Source of the DNA: Thermoanaerobaculia bacterium
Lineage (GTDB): Bacteria; Acidobacteriota; Thermoanaerobaculia; Gp7-AA8
DNA: 39,504 bases
Direction of reading: 5' to 3'
Assembly: GCA_017883205.1 (NCBI GenBank)
Contig: JADGNZ010000056.1
Location: 1-39,504, forward strand
In this document: positions 24,315 to 31,796 of the stretch, one piece after another
How positions within the stretch are numbered: position 1 is the stretch's first letter
How the letters are laid out: every line of letters starts with the position of its first letter
Translations under genes and position numbers: made by a program
Notes under the pieces: generated by a model
What the model was told of the DNA's origin: nothing
What the model saw: only the letters and a program-made list of their open reading frames with translations
The model's database searches: none

Positions 24315-26117
24315 GTGGCAAATCAGGGCACAACACGCAGGCGCGCCATCGGCGCGGAGATCATCGACGGCGGCGTCGACTTCCGCCTCTGGGCTCCTGA
24401 CCGAAAGAACGTCAGCGTCGTCATCGACGATCGGACGATTCCGCTCGATCGCGAGGCAGACGGCCACTTCCGAGGGACCGTGGCCGATGCGCGCGCAGGA
24501 ACCCGCTATCGATTTCGTCTCGATGATGACGACAAGCTCTATCCCGATCCTGCCTCACGCTTCCAGCCTGATGGCCCGCATGGCGACTCCGAAGTCGTCG
24601 ATCCTGCCGCGTATCGATGGAGCGACGGCGCGTGGCCCGATGTCGACAAACACAATCTCGTCATCTACGAGATGCACATCGGCACCTTCACTACCGAAGG
24701 CACCTGGCGCGCTGCCATCCCGCACCTCGGCGCACTTCGCGACATCGGCATCAACCTCCTCGAAGTCATGCCCGTCCACGAGTTCCCCGGCCGCTTCGGC
24801 TGGGGATACGACGGCGTCGATCTCTGGGCGCCGTCGCATTTGTACGGCCGGCCCGACGACTTCCGTGCTTTTGTCGACGCCGCTCGCGCTCACGGCCTCG
24901 GCGTCATTCTCGACGTCGTCTACAACCATTTCGGCCCCGACGGCTGCTATCTGCGGCAGTTCGCGAAGGACTACTTCACGAACAAGTACGTGAACGACTG
25001 GGGCGAGTCGATTAACTTCGACGGCGATGGCTCCCCCGGCGTGCGCGAGCTCGTCTCCGAAAACGCGGCGATGTGGATCGACGAGTTTCATCTCGACGGA
25101 CTGCGCCTCGATGCCACGCAGTCGATCAACGATGCATCCGATGAGCATGTGCTCGCGCTGATCGCACGGCGGGCGCGCGCGGCGGCGGCCGGTCGATCCA
25201 TCTTTCTCGTCGCGGAGAACGAGCCGCAGGATGTCGCGCTCATCGACGACTACGGCCTTGATGCGCTCTGGAACGACGACTGGCATCACGCTGCAATGGT
25301 CGCCGCAACGGGACGCCGCGAGGCCTACTACACTGACTACTTCGGTACGCCGCAGGAGTTCGTGTCGATGGCGCAGTTCGGCTTCCTCTACCAGGGCCAG
25401 TACTACTCGTGGCAGAAGGATGCGCGCGGCACGCCGTCGCTGCACCTGTCGCCGAAGCAACTCGTCTGCTTCACGCAGAATCACGACCAGATCGCGAACT
25501 CGGGACGCAGCGAACGGCTGCAGCAACTGACGAGTCCCGGCCGGTTTCGCGCGCTGACCGCACTGCTCCTCCTCGGACCGAATACGCCGATGTTGTTTCA
25601 GGGGCAGGAGTTCGGCGCATCGACTCCCTTCCTCTACTTCGCCGATCACAATCCCGAGCTGGCGAAGGCGGTGGGCAAAGGACGCCGCGAGTTCCTGGAG
25701 CAGTTCCCTTCCCTGCTCCGGATGAAGGGCGACTTCGCACCGCCCGAGGCCGAGGAGACGTTTCGGCGATGCAAACTCGATGATCGTGAGCGCGTCGGGA
25801 ACGCGGAGATGATCGCGCTGCATCGCGATCTCCTACGGTTGCGCCGCGAGATGACCGGCACGGTGCGCGGCGCTCTGCTCGCCGCGGAAGCGTTCGTGCT
25901 CCGCTTCGACAATCGTCTCCTCATCGTCAACCTCGGGCGCGAGGTACACCTCGACGTCGTCCCCGAACCGCTTCTCGCGCCGCCCGCGAAGCGCAACTGG
26001 GAGTTGCTCTGGTCGAGCGAATCGCCAGACTACGGCGGTACAGAAACACCACCAGTCGAGACCGATGGGAGATGGTGCTTACCGGCGCAGGCGGCGATCG
26101 TGATGAAGGCGTCGTAA
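24315..26117 (+). CDS. treZ: Malto-oligosyltrehalose trehalohydrolase
   Basis: A 600-residue GH13 enzyme that releases trehalose from the end of maltooligosyl-trehalose in the TreY-TreZ pathway. N-terminal CBM48-like domain (DFRLWAPDRKNVSVVI), then the barrel: GYDGVDLWAPSHLYG, DVVYNHFGPDGCYL, nucleophile D266 in GLRLDATQSI, acid/base E301 in VAENEP, and transition-state Asp D391 in FTQNHDQIAN. The sequence LYFADHNPELAKAVGKGRREF is typical of TreZ. GTG start. No treY, treX/glgX or glycogen gene lies nearby. It is followed by the 1-kb repeat-filled spacer. Confidence 0.94.
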   Translation: MANQGTTRRRAIGAEIIDGGVDFRLWAPDRKNVSVVIDDRTIPLDREADGHFRGTVADARAGTRYRFRLDDDDKLYPDPASRFQPDGPHGDSEVVDPAAYRWSDGAWPDVDKHNLVIYEMHIGTFTTEGTWRAAIPHLGALRDIGINLLEVMPVHEFPGRFGWGYDGVDLWAPSHLYGRPDDFRAFVDAARAHGLGVILDVVYNHFGPDGCYLRQFAKDYFTNKYVNDWGESINFDGDGSPGVRELVSENAAMWIDEFHLDGLRLDATQSINDASDEHVLALIARRARAAAAGRSIFLVAENEPQDVALIDDYGLDALWNDDWHHAAMVAATGRREAYYTDYFGTPQEFVSMAQFGFLYQGQYYSWQKDARGTPSLHLSPKQLVCFTQNHDQIANSGRSERLQQLTSPGRFRALTALLLLGPNTPMLFQGQEFGASTPFLYFADHNPELAKAVGKGRREFLEQFPSLLRMKGDFAPPEAEETFRRCKLDDRERVGNAEMIALHRDLLRLRREMTGTVRGALLAAEAFVLRFDNRLLIVNLGREVHLDVVPEPLLAPPAKRNWELLWSSESPDYGGTETPPVETDGRWCLPAQAAIVMKAS

Positions 26118-26271
26118 GCGCGGCGCAAGCGCAGGAAGAGGCTGTACTTAGGCAACATGACGCGTGACGATGAGGATGGGGATGTGCCGACGTTTGGCAT
26201 TTTCGATGTCAACGTTGTCACCGTGCGTGCGAAGTCGTCATTCATGGATGACACATCGGCAATTTTTACTC

Positions 26272-26583
26272 GAAATCGTGATCCCAGGATGTCATCGATG
26301 ACGTTTTTTAAGCGAAATCGGCTTCCCGGAAGTCATCGATGACATATTTTTAGGCATCGATGACATTTTTTAGGCAAAATTTGCATCGTGGAAGTCATCG
26401 ATGACATCTTTTAACCGAAATCGGCATCCTGGAAGTCATCGATGACATTTTCTAAGTGAAATCGGCATCCCGGAAGGCATTGATGACATTTCTCGAGCGA
26501 AATCGTCGTCATTGGATGCCGACGTAGTCAGTTCTTATTCGAAATCGTCATCCTGGGTGTCGGAATCGTCATTCCTTGATTGC
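26272..26583. repeat. 41-bp tandem array with phased 12-bp palindrome
   Basis: Seven units start with the word GAAATCG, or a degenerate form, at 26272, 26314, 26376, 26417, 26458, 26499 and 26541. Four units contain the perfect palindrome GTCATCGATGAC (26291, 26332, 26394, 26435). Near-perfect copies start at 26353 and 26476. Palindrome spacing is 41, 21, 41, 41 and 41 bp. A short T-tract follows each palindrome. The last two units have diverged. The unit length is not a multiple of three and stops occur in the frames I read, so it is non-coding. Confidence 0.9.
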
Positions 26584-26771
26584 TCGATGTCGACATTCGT
26601 CGATCTTCGCTCGAGTTTGGTGGCGGCGGCACGCCAGGCGGTCCCTTCGCTCATGACTGTTTGGGCAAACGCCTCAGAATCAAGCTCTCGGCGATACGCC
26701 GCTTTTCAACACGGCTAAATCTCTCCGAGGTGGCGTGTGCGGATGTCGTCCATCGTGTCATCCCAATTGTC

Positions 26772-26980
26772 GTGTCATCCTGAGACAGCCGGAGCCGCCG
26801 ACGCGAATCGATCCGCTCGCGGAGAATGTGTTCGGCGGCGGAGGACGGCGAAGGATCTCAAAATGCGACGCACAAGCCATGTGCCCGGCAACTTGAGATC
26901 CTTCGCCGTCCTGCGGCGCCTTCCCATCATGCGTGAAGGCGCGAGTCGTGCGGGCGCCTCCGGCAGGCTCAGGATGACAC
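26772..26980. mobile_element. MITE-like non-coding element with terminal inverted repeats
   Basis: The element is bounded by the perfect 13-bp terminal inverted repeats GTGTCATCCTGAG (26772-26784) and CTCAGGATGACAC (26968-26980), extended inward imperfectly (CCGGAGCCGCC with GGCGCCTCCGG). An inner stem, GGCGAAGGATCTCAA with TTGAGATCCTTCGCC, lies around 26848-26906. It holds no ORF. The length of 209 bp with double symmetry is typical of a miniature inverted-repeat element. Confidence 0.65.
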
Positions 26981-26981
26981 T

Positions 26982-27094
26982 GACTTTCAAAGTGGGGTCA
27001 GGTCCAAAATTGAAAGTGCCCGGAAGTGCCGCTGTCAGTAGCCCACCGGGGTTTCGTCACTTTCAATTTTGGACCTGACCCCACTTTGAAAGTC
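26982..27094. repeat. REP-like GGGGTCAG inverted repeat, copy 2
   Basis: Two perfectly complementary 37-bp arms (26982-27018 and 27058-27094) flank a 39-nt centre. The arms contain CAAAGTGGGGTCAGGTCC. The element starts 2 nt after the MITE-like element. Confidence 0.9.
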
Positions 27095-27111
27095 ACGAAC
27101 GCACCGAAACC

Positions 27112-27155
27112 CCCGCCGGGCAAGGACGCCCGGCGGTAGCAGGCAAGAATGCCTG
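27112..27155. repeat. Two adjacent hairpins
   Basis: CGCCGGGC with GCCCGGCG (27113-27134), then GCAGGCA-AGAA-TGCCTGC (27138-27155). They lie just past the stop of the convergent minus-strand gene and may act as its 3' end. Confidence 0.5.
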
Positions 27156-27157
27156 CA

Positions 27158-27637
27158 CTACGCCGTGAGCAATTTCCCTGGCCACGCTTCTTCCGCTCTG
27201 CGGATCCAGTGGCCGGTGCGGATCTCCGAGAGGCGGTCGGCGGTGGTGTCGAAGATCGTCGTGTGCAGGTCGGCGCGATTGCGAAAGTCGGCGCGGCTGA
27301 GCGCTTCGATGCGGCCGTCGGTGTGACGGACGAAGACGCGGTTGGCGTCGAGGATCGAGACGCCGAGCTCGTGCTCGAATTGCTTGAGGAGGCCGAACAT
27401 CCGGTCGATCGAGCATCCCGAGGTCTCGCTGCGCTCATCGACGGCGAGGGCGAGGAAGCTGCCGTAGAGCAGTTCGCGGGCGGACGTGACCGGAACATCG
27501 TGCGCCGCCCAGCCGTCGAGAAAGCGATCGACGCGGTCGAGAAACTGTTTGCTCTGCGTTTCGTTCAACGCAGGTGAGATGCCGAAGAGCCACGTGCGGG
27601 CGTGGTCGTCGAGTTGATTGATGTCGATTCGTGGCAC
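27158..27637 (-). CDS. Conserved hypothetical protein (often mis-named ABC transporter ATPase)
   Basis: A 159-residue soluble protein. It has the pattern FLDGWAAHDVPV, a LLYGSFLALAVDE stretch and the ASGCSID-like motif SGCSIDRMFGLLKQFEHELGV. Proteins with W-AHG, a VDE strand and SGCSID occur widely in Bacteroidota and related phyla. Some are labelled ABC transporter ATPase in databases without any Walker motif; none is present here either. The Cys/Ser in SGCSID is conserved and could be functional. Function is unknown. Divergent from the TerB-like gene, with a GAAGGAT hairpin between the starts. Confidence 0.72.
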   Translation of the reverse strand: MPRIDINQLDDHARTWLFGISPALNETQSKQFLDRVDRFLDGWAAHDVPVTSARELLYGSFLALAVDERSETSGCSIDRMFGLLKQFEHELGVSILDANRVFVRHTDGRIEALSRADFRNRADLHTTIFDTTADRLSEIRTGHWIRRAEEAWPGKLLTA

Positions 27638-27650
27638 GATAGACTCCTTG

Positions 27651-27725
27651 GAAGGATGAATGATGAAGGATGAACGGGTAACCGGCTACATTATTCATCG
27701 TTCCTCCTTCATCCTTCATCATTCA
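27651..27725. repeat. Inverted repeat with GAAGGAT arms, copy 2
   Basis: The left arm 27651-27674 (GAAGGATGAATGATGAAGGA) and right arm 27692-27725 (words ATCCTTC and ATCATTC) are complementary. The element lies between two divergent start codons and ends 5 nt before the ATG of the TerB-like gene. Confidence 0.75.
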
Positions 27726-27730
27726 CTCTC

Positions 27731-28201
27731 ATGAGCCTCGCAAAATTGATGCAACGCTTCAAAGGTGGCGTCTGTACCGACGACCGGCCGCCGCAACAGC
27801 AGGATCCTCTGCGCCTCGCCACAGCGGCGGTGCTGCTCGACATCGGTTATGCCGACGGCACGCTGAGCTCCGAGGAGGATGAGGATCTCCTCAGCTACCT
27901 CAAACGCGCCTTCGCTCTCGACGACACGATGGTGCAGGAGCTCGTGAAAGCGGCGGACGAGATCCGCACGCGCTCGATCGACCACTACGCGCTGACCAAT
28001 TTCATCCGCACCAGCGCTCCGCTCAGCGACCGCATCGAGATCGTGAAGACGATGTGGCGGATCGCCTACGCCGACGGCCGGCTCACAGACTACGAGAACT
28101 ACCTCGTCCGCAAGCTGGCCGACCTCCTCGGCCTCGAGCATCACGTGATGATCGACGCAAAGGTGAGCGTGCTGCGGGAGCTGGGTCTGGCGACGAGTTA
28201 G
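27731..28201 (+). CDS. TerB-family protein
   Basis: A 156-residue all-helical protein. Two TerB-type helix pairs carry the acidic motif GYADGTLSSEEDEDL (about 41-55) and its repeat AYADGRLTDYENYLVRKLADLLGL (about 116-139). TerB/TerB-like domains bind divalent metals through these D/E clusters and are linked to membrane-stress and tellurite responses, but most stand-alone copies are uncharacterised. The initiation region is occupied by the arm of a hairpin, and no Shine-Dalgarno is visible. The next gene, a flavoprotein reductase, is 102 nt downstream on the same strand. Confidence 0.83.
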   Translation: MSLAKLMQRFKGGVCTDDRPPQQQDPLRLATAAVLLDIGYADGTLSSEEDEDLLSYLKRAFALDDTMVQELVKAADEIRTRSIDHYALTNFIRTSAPLSDRIEIVKTMWRIAYADGRLTDYENYLVRKLADLLGLEHHVMIDAKVSVLRELGLATS

Positions 28202-28236
28202 TGGCCCAGGCGTCTCACCTTCTCCCACGGAGACAG

Positions 28237-28259
28237 CATTCGGGCGGGACGCCCGAATG
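28237..28259. terminator. GC hairpin
   Basis: A perfect 10-bp stem CATTCGGGCG/CGCCCGAATG with loop GGA, 35 nt after the TerB-like stop and 45 nt before the next start. No T-run follows. Confidence 0.45.
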
Positions 28260-28303
28260 CCCGCGTGCGAGACGCACGCACTCCTTCGGCTAGACTCCCG
28301 CCG

Positions 28304-29353
28304 ATGACCGAAAAACATCACGTGGCCATCATCGGCGCGGGTCCGATCGGGCTCGAGCTGGCGGTGGCGTTCAAGCAGTCCGGGATGGACTACATCCAGC
28401 TCGATGCGGGGCAGATCGGCTCGACCATCGCCTGGTATCCCGTCCAGATGCTCTTCCACTCCAGCTCCGACCGGCTGGGACTGGCGGGCGTTCCGATTCA
28501 GACTTCGACGCAGCAGAAGATCACGCGGGAGGAGTACCTCGCCTACCTCCGCGCGCTGGTGATGCAGTTCGGATTGCAGATTCGTTCGTACGAGCGGGTC
28601 ACACGCGCGACGAGACTGCCGGGCGGCGAATTCGAGTTGGTGACACGCGCGGTGGACGGCGAGCATCGCTATCACGTCGATCACGTCGTCCTGGCCATCG
28701 GAGCCTTTCACGCGCCGCGATTGCTGGACATCCCGGGCGAGGAGATGGCGCACGTCAGCCACTACTTCCACGATCCGCACACCTACTTCGGCAAGAAGCT
28801 GCTCATCGTCGGCGGACGCAACTCATCGGTCGAAGCGGCGGTGCGTTGCCAGCGCGCCGGCGCGAACGTTACGCTCAGCTATCGCCGCGATGATTTCGAT
28901 CCGAAGGTGGTGAAGTTCTGGCTGCTACCCGAGGTGCGCGCGCAGATTCGCGATGGGCTGATTCGCTACCTTCCTCGCACAAGTCCCATCGAGATCGGCA
29001 ATGGGACCGCCCTCCTCGCACCGACAGACGGTCGCGGCGCCGTCATCACAGACGCCGTGCCGATGGAGATCGACGCCGATTTCATCCTGCTGCTGACCGG
29101 CTACCGGCAGGACCCGACTCTCTTCGATCAACTCGGCGTCGAGCTTCGCGGCGACGATCGCCAACCTGTTTACGATCCCGAGACGATGGAGACGAACGTG
29201 CCGGGTGTCTTCGTCGCAGGCACCGCAGTGGCCGGAACACCCCCGCGCAAAGTGACGGTGATCGTCGAGACCTGCCACGTGCACGTGCCGCGGATCGTCG
29301 CGGCGATCCAGGGGAAGCGCGTGGCGTTGCCGGATGGGGCGGTGGATGACTAA
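28304..29353 (+). CDS. YpdA-like FAD/NAD(P) disulfide reductase
   Basis: A 349-residue flavoprotein. FAD-binding GAGPIG near the N-terminus, the YpdA-type stretch WYPVQMLFHSSSDRLGLAGVP, a second dinucleotide motif LIVGGRNSSVEAAVR (GGxNS, as in YpdA/bacillithiol disulfide reductase), and the FAD-closing motif VPGVFVAGT. There is no CxxC redox pair, as expected for YpdA. In Firmicutes YpdA reduces bacillithiol disulfide; whether this organism makes bacillithiol cannot be seen here. ATG 28304 is chosen because it places the GxGxxG motif about ten residues in. Confidence 0.85.
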   Translation: MTEKHHVAIIGAGPIGLELAVAFKQSGMDYIQLDAGQIGSTIAWYPVQMLFHSSSDRLGLAGVPIQTSTQQKITREEYLAYLRALVMQFGLQIRSYERVTRATRLPGGEFELVTRAVDGEHRYHVDHVVLAIGAFHAPRLLDIPGEEMAHVSHYFHDPHTYFGKKLLIVGGRNSSVEAAVRCQRAGANVTLSYRRDDFDPKVVKFWLLPEVRAQIRDGLIRYLPRTSPIEIGNGTALLAPTDGRGAVITDAVPMEIDADFILLLTGYRQDPTLFDQLGVELRGDDRQPVYDPETMETNVPGVFVAGTAVAGTPPRKVTVIVETCHVHVPRIVAAIQGKRVALPDGAVDD

Positions 29354-29361
29354 ATCGGGGA

Positions 29362-29479
29362 GCACAGACAAGAGTGTCTGTGCCACACAGATTCCGGATT
29401 TACAAGGACAAGAGTGTTAATGCCGCAGGGTTAGTGCCACATGGAGTATGTGATGTGGCACAGACACTCTTGTCTGTGC
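29362..29479. repeat. Perfect 26-bp inverted repeat (ACAGACAAGAGTGTCTGT type)
   Basis: Arms 29362-29387 and 29454-29479 are exact complements, with a third, degenerate copy of the word (ACAAGAGTGTTAATGCC) in the 66-nt centre. It fills the spacer between two convergent genes. Confidence 0.85.
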
Positions 29480-29490
29480 ACCACAAGGCA

Positions 29491-30507
29491 CTACTGCGTC
29501 ATCAACGCGAACCCGATCATCTTGTACAGCAGCCGCGCGCCGACGTTCGCATCCCACTCCGTCTGGCCGGGCGCGACTTCGCAGAGGTCGAGGCCGACGA
29601 TGCGCTTCTTCGCGCGGATGATCGCGCGCAGGACTCCGATTGCTTCGTTCCAGGAGAGGCCGCCTGGCACCGGTGTTCCGGTCGACGGGCATAGCGTCGG
29701 ATCGAGGCCGTCGATGTCCCAGGAGAGGTAGACGTCATTGGGAAGCGCGCCGACGATCTCATCGGCGATCTCCGCCCACGTCGCGCCTTCTTCCTTGCGC
29801 GCGGCAAGGTCGGAGTCGAAGAACGTCACGATGCGCCCGCCGGAATTCTCGATCATCGCTGACTCGGCGTTGCTGAGATCGCGCACGCCGAATTGCACGA
29901 GTTTCGCGACGCCGCCGAGCTTCGTCATCACGTTGTGAAAGATGGAGGCGTGGGACCAGGTGAAGCCTTCGTAGGAATCGCGAAGATCGGCGTGGGCGTC
30001 CAGATGAAGAATGCCGAGGCCGGGATAGGTTTCGGCGTAGGCCTGCATGGCGCCGAACGGGACGGAGTGATCGCCGCCGAGGATGACGGCCATCTTGCCG
30101 GCGTCGAGGAGTGCGCGAGTCTGCTCGTGAACCCACTCGTTTACCAGTTCCGAGATCGCATTCACCTCGGCCACTGCTTTCCGCGTGGCGCCATCGACAG
30201 GACCACCCTTTTCGATGACTGCGGCGGCGATCTCCTTCGCCTTCCGGTTGCAGCGCTCGATTTTCTTCGGGATGTCGAGCATGGCGATGCCGGCTTCGTA
30301 CGGGCGGCCGGTATCGCGATCGAAAAGATCGACCTGCTTCGACGCCTCGAAGATCGCGCTCGGCCCATTCGAAGTGCCGCCGCCGTAGGACGTCGTGGCC
30401 TCGTACGGAACGGGGACGACGACGACGCGCGCCTCGTCGGGCGTGAACGGCAAGCCGTAGATGCCAGCAGCGGAGGATGCCGGAGCGTCCGGATCGAAGG
30501 GACTCAT
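29491..30507 (-). CDS. speB: Agmatinase/arginase family ureohydrolase
   Basis: A 338-residue dinuclear manganese hydrolase. All ligand motifs are present: His in GGDHSVPFG, Asp-His-Asp in LDAHADLRDSYEG, and the Asp pair in SWDIDGLDPT. The early PYEATTSYGGGTSNGP segment and the length fit agmatinases (agmatine to putrescine and urea), but some family members hydrolyse arginine, formiminoglutamate or guanidino acids, so the substrate is inferred. The start at ATG 30507 is preferred over a TTG 15 nt upstream. It shares a 150-bp spacer with the divergent TetR gene, which may regulate it. Confidence 0.9.
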   Translation of the reverse strand: MSPFDPDAPASSAAGIYGLPFTPDEARVVVVPVPYEATTSYGGGTSNGPSAIFEASKQVDLFDRDTGRPYEAGIAMLDIPKKIERCNRKAKEIAAAVIEKGGPVDGATRKAVAEVNAISELVNEWVHEQTRALLDAGKMAVILGGDHSVPFGAMQAYAETYPGLGILHLDAHADLRDSYEGFTWSHASIFHNVMTKLGGVAKLVQFGVRDLSNAESAMIENSGGRIVTFFDSDLAARKEEGATWAEIADEIVGALPNDVYLSWDIDGLDPTLCPSTGTPVPGGLSWNEAIGVLRAIIRAKKRIVGLDLCEVAPGQTEWDANVGARLLYKMIGFALMTQ

Positions 30508-30618
30508 GATGCGAGCATACAAGAAGGTGAATGCGTCCTCGATGTCATAGTCGCGGTAGCAAGGTAACCACTTCTTAGATGGATCATGGCCACAAACTTG
30601 TAGGAATCAGTGGCGATG

Positions 30619-30648
30619 TTGACCAACTCTGGTAGTGGCACTACGATG
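30619..30648 (+). promoter_or_regulatory. Promoter with palindromic operator upstream of tetR-type gene
   Basis: TTGACC (30619-30624), an 18-nt spacer and TACGAT (30643-30648). The spacer holds the perfect palindrome GTAGTG-G-CACTAC (30632-30644), placed so that a bound dimer would block polymerase. The half-site AGTGGC occurs also at 30609-30614, with the inverse GCCACT at 30660-30665. It is probably the autoregulatory operator; it could also control the divergent speB. Confidence 0.5.
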
Positions 30649-30657
30649 CCTTCACTA

Positions 30658-31296
30658 ATGCCACTCGACTCCGACACCACACACACCTCCCGCTCGCGCC
30701 TGATGGAAGCGGCGAAGACGCTCTTCGCGCAGAACGGCTATGAGCAAACGTCGACGTCGGCCATCGCCCGCTCCGCCGGCTCCTCGGAGTCGCAGCTCAT
30801 GCGTTACTACGGCGGGAAAGCGGGACTGCTGGAAGCGATTTTCAATCACAGTTGGCTGGCGCTGAACCAGCGCATCCAGAACCGAATCGCCGCCTCCTCG
30901 GATGCGCACGAAGCGCTCGGAACGGTCCTCGATACGATGATGGAAGTCTTCTCCGCCGATCCGGAAGTGGCCTTTCTCTTCGTGTTCGAGGGACGCCGCG
31001 TGCGCACCGGCGCCGAGATCGCGCTGTCTCACGGGTTCACGGAGTTCCGGGAACTGCTCCGGATGGTCGTTCGACGCGGTCACCGGGACGGTACACTCAA
31101 AGAAGGCTACAACGACGAAGCGCTGGCCATCGCCCTGATCGGAGCCGCGGAAGCGCTGTTGCGGGAGCGCCTCATCGCCCGGCGCGCGAATCAACCCGAT
31201 CCATTCAACGACGAGGAGTTGAAGGCAGTGTTCCTGGCCCTTCTCTCCGGACTGTCGCGGCCGCGGCCTTCACAAGACGCAGCGCAAGATAGCTAG
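30658..31296 (+). CDS. TetR/AcrR family transcriptional regulator
   Basis: About 212 residues. The N-terminal HTH fits the family: RLMEAAKTLFAQNGYEQTSTSAIARSAGSSESQLMRYYGGKAGLLEAIF. The C-terminal ligand domain is helical (to about 200). Upstream in-frame starts (GTG 30610, ATG 30616, ATG 30646) exist, but the promoter and operator at 30619-30648 overlap them, and ATG 30658 places the HTH at the usual distance from the N-terminus. The ligand is unknown. The stop overlaps the stop of the convergent next gene by 3 nt within CTAG. Confidence 0.88.
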   Translation: MPLDSDTTHTSRSRLMEAAKTLFAQNGYEQTSTSAIARSAGSSESQLMRYYGGKAGLLEAIFNHSWLALNQRIQNRIAASSDAHEALGTVLDTMMEVFSADPEVAFLFVFEGRRVRTGAEIALSHGFTEFRELLRMVVRRGHRDGTLKEGYNDEALAIALIGAAEALLRERLIARRANQPDPFNDEELKAVFLALLSGLSRPRPSQDAAQDS

Positions 31297-31580
31297 TCGT
31301 CCATCGGATTCATGGGAGGTTTGTCGGACTTCTCCGCGCGCTGCAACGCCTCCTTGAACCGCTCGTCGAGAATCCGGGCGCGGTCTTTCTGGCTGGCCAT
31401 CTCCCTGTCGAATTTCTTTTCCATCTCGCTCTTCTGCGATTCGAGGCCGGCCACCATCGACTCGAGCGAGCCCCCCGCCCGCTTCTCTTTCACCTTGTGG
31501 AGGAGGACATCGCCCGAATTCCGGTCGATGATGATCGTCGCATCGCAGCAGGGACAGTTGATCTCGAAGTTGGCGGCCAT
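31293..31580 (-). CDS. Small zinc-finger/coiled-coil protein
   Basis: A 95-residue protein. N-terminal CPCC (about 9-12) is followed by two beta-strands (ATIIIDRNSGDVLLH), the layout of half a zinc ribbon. From residue 35 onward it is a highly charged helix (LESQKSEMEKKFDREMASQKDRARILDERF), probably a coiled coil. With only one Cys pair it would need to dimerise to bind zinc. No family function is recognised. Its stop overlaps that of the TetR gene. Confidence 0.72.
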   Translation of the reverse strand: MAANFEINCPCCDATIIIDRNSGDVLLHKVKEKRAGGSLESMVAGLESQKSEMEKKFDREMASQKDRARILDERFKEALQRAEKSDKPPMNPMDD

Positions 31581-31633
31581 GGTGTGGACATTTTACCGCT
31601 TGGTGTCGGCTTCGTCGGAATGGGGTCGAAAAC

Positions 31634-31697
31634 CATTAACCACAGAGGCACAGAGGACACAGAGAAACCTCTGTGATCTTTGTGACTCTGTGGTGAT
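31634..31697. repeat. Inverted repeat with CACAGAG arms, copy 1
   Basis: The left arm 31639-31667 repeats CACAGAG three times; the right arm 31668-31696 repeats CTCTGTG words. It is preceded by AAAACCATTAA, which also precedes the single-armed copy at 32359-32398. Confidence 0.75.
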
Positions 31698-31796
31698 GGG
31701 AGTGATCGCCGGACATCATCGGGTTCGTACTGCTTGTCCACGCCAAGCACTTGACACTCGATCATTCGCACCATAAATTGAGCGACCGAGGCCACG

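Larger units (their letters stand above)
26118..27157. other. 1-kb gene-free repeat spacer
   Basis: The spacer separates the converging ends of treZ and a conserved hypothetical gene. In order it holds 150 nt of unremarkable sequence, the 41-bp palindrome array (26272-26583), about 190 nt with no recognisable gene, a 209-bp inverted-repeat element (26772-26980), a REP-like inverted repeat (26982-27094) and two small hairpins (27112-27155). I found no ORF with protein-like composition on either strand. Confidence 0.75.

Noticed and set aside
24555-25823. A 422-codon minus-strand frame opposite treZ
   Set aside because: The plus-strand product has all GH13 catalytic motifs; the antisense product has none.
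26272-26583. CRISPR array
   Set aside because: The 41-bp units are homologous along their whole length, so there are no unique spacers, and no cas gene is near.
26157-26718. Small ORFs in the treZ downstream spacer
   Set aside because: They run through non-triplet tandem repeats, have no ribosome site and give low-complexity Ser/Arg-rich peptides.
30545-30600. tRNA-like or rRNA-like piece (GGTAGCAAGGTAACC)
   Set aside because: It resembles the 3' end of 16S rRNA for a few bases only, with no flanking rRNA sequence and no cloverleaf.
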